Source: Treponema sp. UBA3662
GTDB taxonomy: Bacteria > Spirochaetota > Spirochaetia > Treponematales > Treponemataceae
Reading direction: 5' to 3'
Length of the DNA stretch: 33,458 nucleotides
Assembly: GCA_002373205.1 (NCBI GenBank)
Contig: DFJV01000055.1
Span: 1 to 33,458 of the forward strand
The notes below the pieces were generated by a model, which saw nothing but the letters and a program-made list of their open reading frames with translations, was not told where the DNA came from and made no database searches. This document shows positions 31,377 through 33,458 of this stretch, in pieces. Within the stretch, counting starts at the first letter, position 1. Each line of letters starts with the position of its first letter. The translations under genes and the position numbers were made by a program.

Positions 31377-31901
31377 CTAGAGGCTTGCGTTGATTTTTTC
31401 CAGGGCGTCTGCCAAGTGCTGGCCTATGTTTTCTATGGTGCTGTGGCTGCCCTGAACTTTTACCGTGAGGCCTGAAAGCTTACTGCAGTTGTCGTAGTTG
31501 CCGGCCAGGAGCTCGTCTGATTCGCTGCAAAGGGTATAAGCCAGTTGGTTTTTGGAAGAGGGGGTCAGTTTTTCGTATTCATCCAGGAAGGAGGAAGAAA
31601 TGCTCGATTCCTTTATTAGCTTAAGCTGGTGGGGAAAGTAGCAGGGGTTTGTTAGTATGCAGGGGAGATTGAATTTTCTGCTAAGATTGTCTGCAAACCA
31701 GCCGCCAAGGCTCTGCCCCACAAAAATAAAGTCTTGGGAACTAACCATGGAGGAAAGCTTTTCAAGAATCTTTTCTGGGGAAGTGCCCATGTAGTCAAGC
31801 TGAGGGGAAATGATGTTCTTGGCGGGCATCATTTTGCAAAGAGCCTTGTAGTTCTTGTTGTCTGCCTCGCCAAGAAAACCGTGTATGTTCAGAATTAACA
31901 T
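31377..31901 (-). CDS. YqiA-type alpha/beta-hydrolase esterase
   Basis: A 174-residue compact alpha/beta hydrolase of the YqiA (UPF0227) type. Early LNIHGFLGEADNKNYKAL resembles the oxyanion region, the nucleophile elbow is GQSLGGWFA, the acid is in SESDELL and the catalytic His in QGSHST. Members hydrolyse short acyl or thioester substrates in vitro; the natural substrate is unknown. Its ATG overlaps the asnS stop by one base (TAATG), so it is translated with asnS. Cytoplasmic. The length and the triad are complete. Confidence 0.85.
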   Translation of the reverse strand: MLILNIHGFLGEADNKNYKALCKMMPAKNIISPQLDYMGTSPEKILEKLSSMVSSQDFIFVGQSLGGWFADNLSRKFNLPCILTNPCYFPHQLKLIKESSISSSFLDEYEKLTPSSKNQLAYTLCSESDELLAGNYDNCSKLSGLTVKVQGSHSTIENIGQHLADALEKINASL

Positions 31902-33361
31902 TAGAAGTCTGCCAGCTTTGGTGCGCGTGGGAATGGAATTACGTCGCGGATGTTTGCCATTCCTGTGATGTAGCGCAAGAGGCGGGCAAATCCAAGTCCG
32001 AATCCTGAGTGGGGGACTGTTCCAAAGCGGCGGAGGTCAAGGTACCACTGGTAGTTGGTCATGTCCATTCCGCGTTCCTGGCATACCTTTAGAAGCTTGT
32101 CGTAGTTTTCTTCGCGTTCTGAACCGCCTGTTATTTCGCCAAGGCCTGGAACAAGTACGTCTACTGCGCGTACCGTGATGCGTCCCTTTTCGTCGGGTTC
32201 GTTCTGCTTCATGTAGAAGGCCTTTACGTCCTTTGGATAGTTGTAGACCATTACAGGCGACTTGTAAATTTGTTCGGTAAGGTATCGCTCGTGTTCGGTC
32301 TGAAGCTCCTTGCCCCATTCAATTGGGAATTCAAACTTGTCGTTGAATTTTTCAAGCTCGGCAACGGCTTCCGTGTATGATATGCGCTTGAACGGTGTGT
32401 CCACAACGTGCTGAAGCTGGGCTGTAACGCCTGGCTGGATTCTCTTTTCAAAGAAGGCCATGTCTTCGCTGCATTTTGTGAGTGCCCAGTTTAGAAGGTA
32501 CTTGATGAATTCTTCTTCCAAGTCCATGTCGTCAAAGAGGTCAAAGAAGGCCATTTCCGGTTCGCACATCCAGAATTCGCTAAGGTGGCGCGGTGTGTTT
32601 GAATTTTCTGCGCGGAAGGTTGGGCCGAATGTATATACGCGGCTAAGGGCTGTGGCAAGGGTTTCTGCTTCAAGCTGGCCAGATACGGTAAGGTTTGCCT
32701 TTTTGCCAAAGAAGTCCTTTGAATAGTCAACGATTTTGTGTGCGTCTTCTATCTTCATTCCGCCGGCTCCGGCTTTTACGCCAAGCTCTGCAATCTTTTC
32801 CAGCGAAAGGGTTGTTACCTGGAACATTTCTCCTGCACCTTCTGCATCTGAACAGGTGATTTCCGGGGCGGAGATGTAGACAAAGCCGCGTTCCTGGAAG
32901 AAGGTGTGCAGGGCTATTGCCATCTGGCTTCTCATGCGGAATACTGCGCCAAAGGTGTTTGTGCGTGCGCGGAGGTGGGCATTGTCGCGGAGGTATTCCA
33001 TGCTCATCTTGTTCTTCTGCAGCGGATATTCTTCCGGCGGGCAGATGCCAAGAACCGTAAGCTTTTGCAGGGTAACTTCAACTGCCTGTCCTGATGCCGG
33101 GGAAGGGATGATGACTCCCTCTGCGCGGACAGAAGCGCCCGTGGTTATTTTTTTGAGTTCTTCTTCTATATTATTAACGTCTGCATTACCGGGATTGTTG
33201 CGGTCAAAGGTAAGCTGGATGTTTGCAAAGCAGCTTCCGTCGTTCACCTGAACAAAGACTAAGTTTTTTGAGTCGCGCTTTGTGCGCACCCAACCGCAAA
33301 CTGTAACTCCGCGTCCGTCTGGGGCAGAGGTAAGCAAATCTTTAATAAGAACTGGTTTCAT
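31901..33361 (-). CDS. asnS: Asparaginyl-tRNA synthetase
   Basis: A 486-residue class IIb aminoacyl-tRNA synthetase that charges tRNA-Asn in the cytoplasm. The N-terminal OB fold (about 15-110; GVTVCGWVRTKRDSKNLVFVQVNDGS) binds the anticodon. Motif 2 is near FRAENSNTPRHLSEFWMCEPEMAF; motif 3 is GFGLGFARLLRYITGMANIRDVIPFPRAP at the C-terminus. The mid-domain insertion around residues 195-215 (KAGAGGMKIEDAHKI..DYSKDFF) fits bacterial AsnRS. Its promoter lies just upstream, partly in a repeat. It leads a two-gene operon with the YqiA-type esterase. Confidence 0.97.
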   Translation of the reverse strand: MKPVLIKDLLTSAPDGRGVTVCGWVRTKRDSKNLVFVQVNDGSCFANIQLTFDRNNPGNADVNNIEEELKKITTGASVRAEGVIIPSPASGQAVEVTLQKLTVLGICPPEEYPLQKNKMSMEYLRDNAHLRARTNTFGAVFRMRSQMAIALHTFFQERGFVYISAPEITCSDAEGAGEMFQVTTLSLEKIAELGVKAGAGGMKIEDAHKIVDYSKDFFGKKANLTVSGQLEAETLATALSRVYTFGPTFRAENSNTPRHLSEFWMCEPEMAFFDLFDDMDLEEEFIKYLLNWALTKCSEDMAFFEKRIQPGVTAQLQHVVDTPFKRISYTEAVAELEKFNDKFEFPIEWGKELQTEHERYLTEQIYKSPVMVYNYPKDVKAFYMKQNEPDEKGRITVRAVDVLVPGLGEITGGSEREENYDKLLKVCQERGMDMTNYQWYLDLRRFGTVPHSGFGLGFARLLRYITGMANIRDVIPFPRAPKLADF

Positions 33362-33370
33362 AATTTATTG

Positions 33371-33399
33371 ATTATAGTGAATTTGGGTGCTTCCTTCAA
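33371..33399 (-). promoter_or_regulatory. asnS promoter, -35 supplied by a repeat
   Basis: On the minus strand, TTGAAG (33394-33399), 17-nt spacer, perfect TATAAT (33371-33376), 9 nt, ATG 33361. The -35 straddles the edge of the family C repeat starting at 33395. The predicted leader is only about 2-4 nt. Confidence 0.7.
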
Positions 33400-33458
33400 G
33401 GGTGTTCCCTTGGACTCCAAATTTGGAGGGGAGAAAACCGCTCAGAGTCCGAAGCCCG
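33395..33458. repeat. Family C long hairpin repeat, copy 2 (cut by window end)
   Basis: Aligns over 64 nt with 13367-13430: TTCAAGGGTG, CCCTTGGA, AAATTTGGAGGGG, AAAACC, GAGTCCGAAGCCCG. It includes CTCCAAATTTGGAG, a perfect 14-bp palindrome. The left arm GGAGGGGAGAAAACC is present; the right arm would lie outside the window. Confidence 0.75.

Noticed and set aside
1..33458. CRISPR arrays, integrase genes and transposase genes
   Set aside because: No regularly spaced repeats and no such proteins were found in any frame; the repeats present are irregular and dispersed.

Overview
The window looks like a chromosomal segment of a host-associated spirochaete, most likely Treponema. This is inferred from gene content and style: a lipoprotein with a loose spirochaetal lipobox, a LicD protein, an RqcH/NFACT protein, a regulator that joins an ATPase to a cyclic-nucleotide-binding domain, moderate-to-low GC, and intergenic DNA full of hairpin repeats. 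No rRNA, tRNA or CRISPR array was seen, so the taxonomy is not proven.

Layout. 1-3071: a SulP anion permease and a DUF1361 membrane protein, both on the minus strand, with at least three kinds of repeat between and beyond them, including a 169-bp element with perfect 16-bp terminal inverted repeats. 3225-3923: an exported lipoprotein. 3978-8775 (+): a surface-polymer operon of IspD/TarI-like cytidylyltransferase, SDR epimerase/reductase, LicD-GT2 fusion and TagB/TagF-like polyol-phosphate transferase. 12270-8772 (-): a convergent operon of GT2, Stealth-type sugar-phosphotransferase and Wzx-like flippase. The two operons meet with overlapping stop codons and probably build and export one phosphate-containing glycan. 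12530-13312: an exported protein with glycogen-binding-like (CBM48) domains. 13889-16852 (+): the receiver-like/ATPase/CNBD protein and RqcH. 16886-17619 (-): a Phd-VapC toxin-antitoxin pair with a clear promoter. 17640-18245: gene-free and rich in hairpins. 18246-20136: a short EamA-type transporter and an unrecognised alpha-helical protein.

31270-20173 (-): a nine-gene type I restriction-modification island. Order: half-size HsdS, HsdM, ORF6N/PLD-like protein 2, a 116-aa unknown protein, an AAA-TOPRIM (OLD-like) ATPase, full-size HsdS, ORF6N/PLD-like protein 1, HsdR, and a YgjP-type metallopeptidase. 33361-31377 (-): asnS and a YqiA-type esterase.

Most notable observations. (1) A nine-G tract sits exactly at the LicD/GT2 junction; a tenth G would split the fusion into two overlapping genes. 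(2) Three 17-bp palindromes of one pattern, GGTCnnAAATTnnGAYC, are associated with the two ORF6N genes, two of them at the homologous place inside the coding sequence. (3) At least five genes have a -10-like hexamer 6-7 nt before the start codon, suggesting leaderless mRNAs. (4) Hairpin repeats keep a loop and change the stem in a compensatory way.
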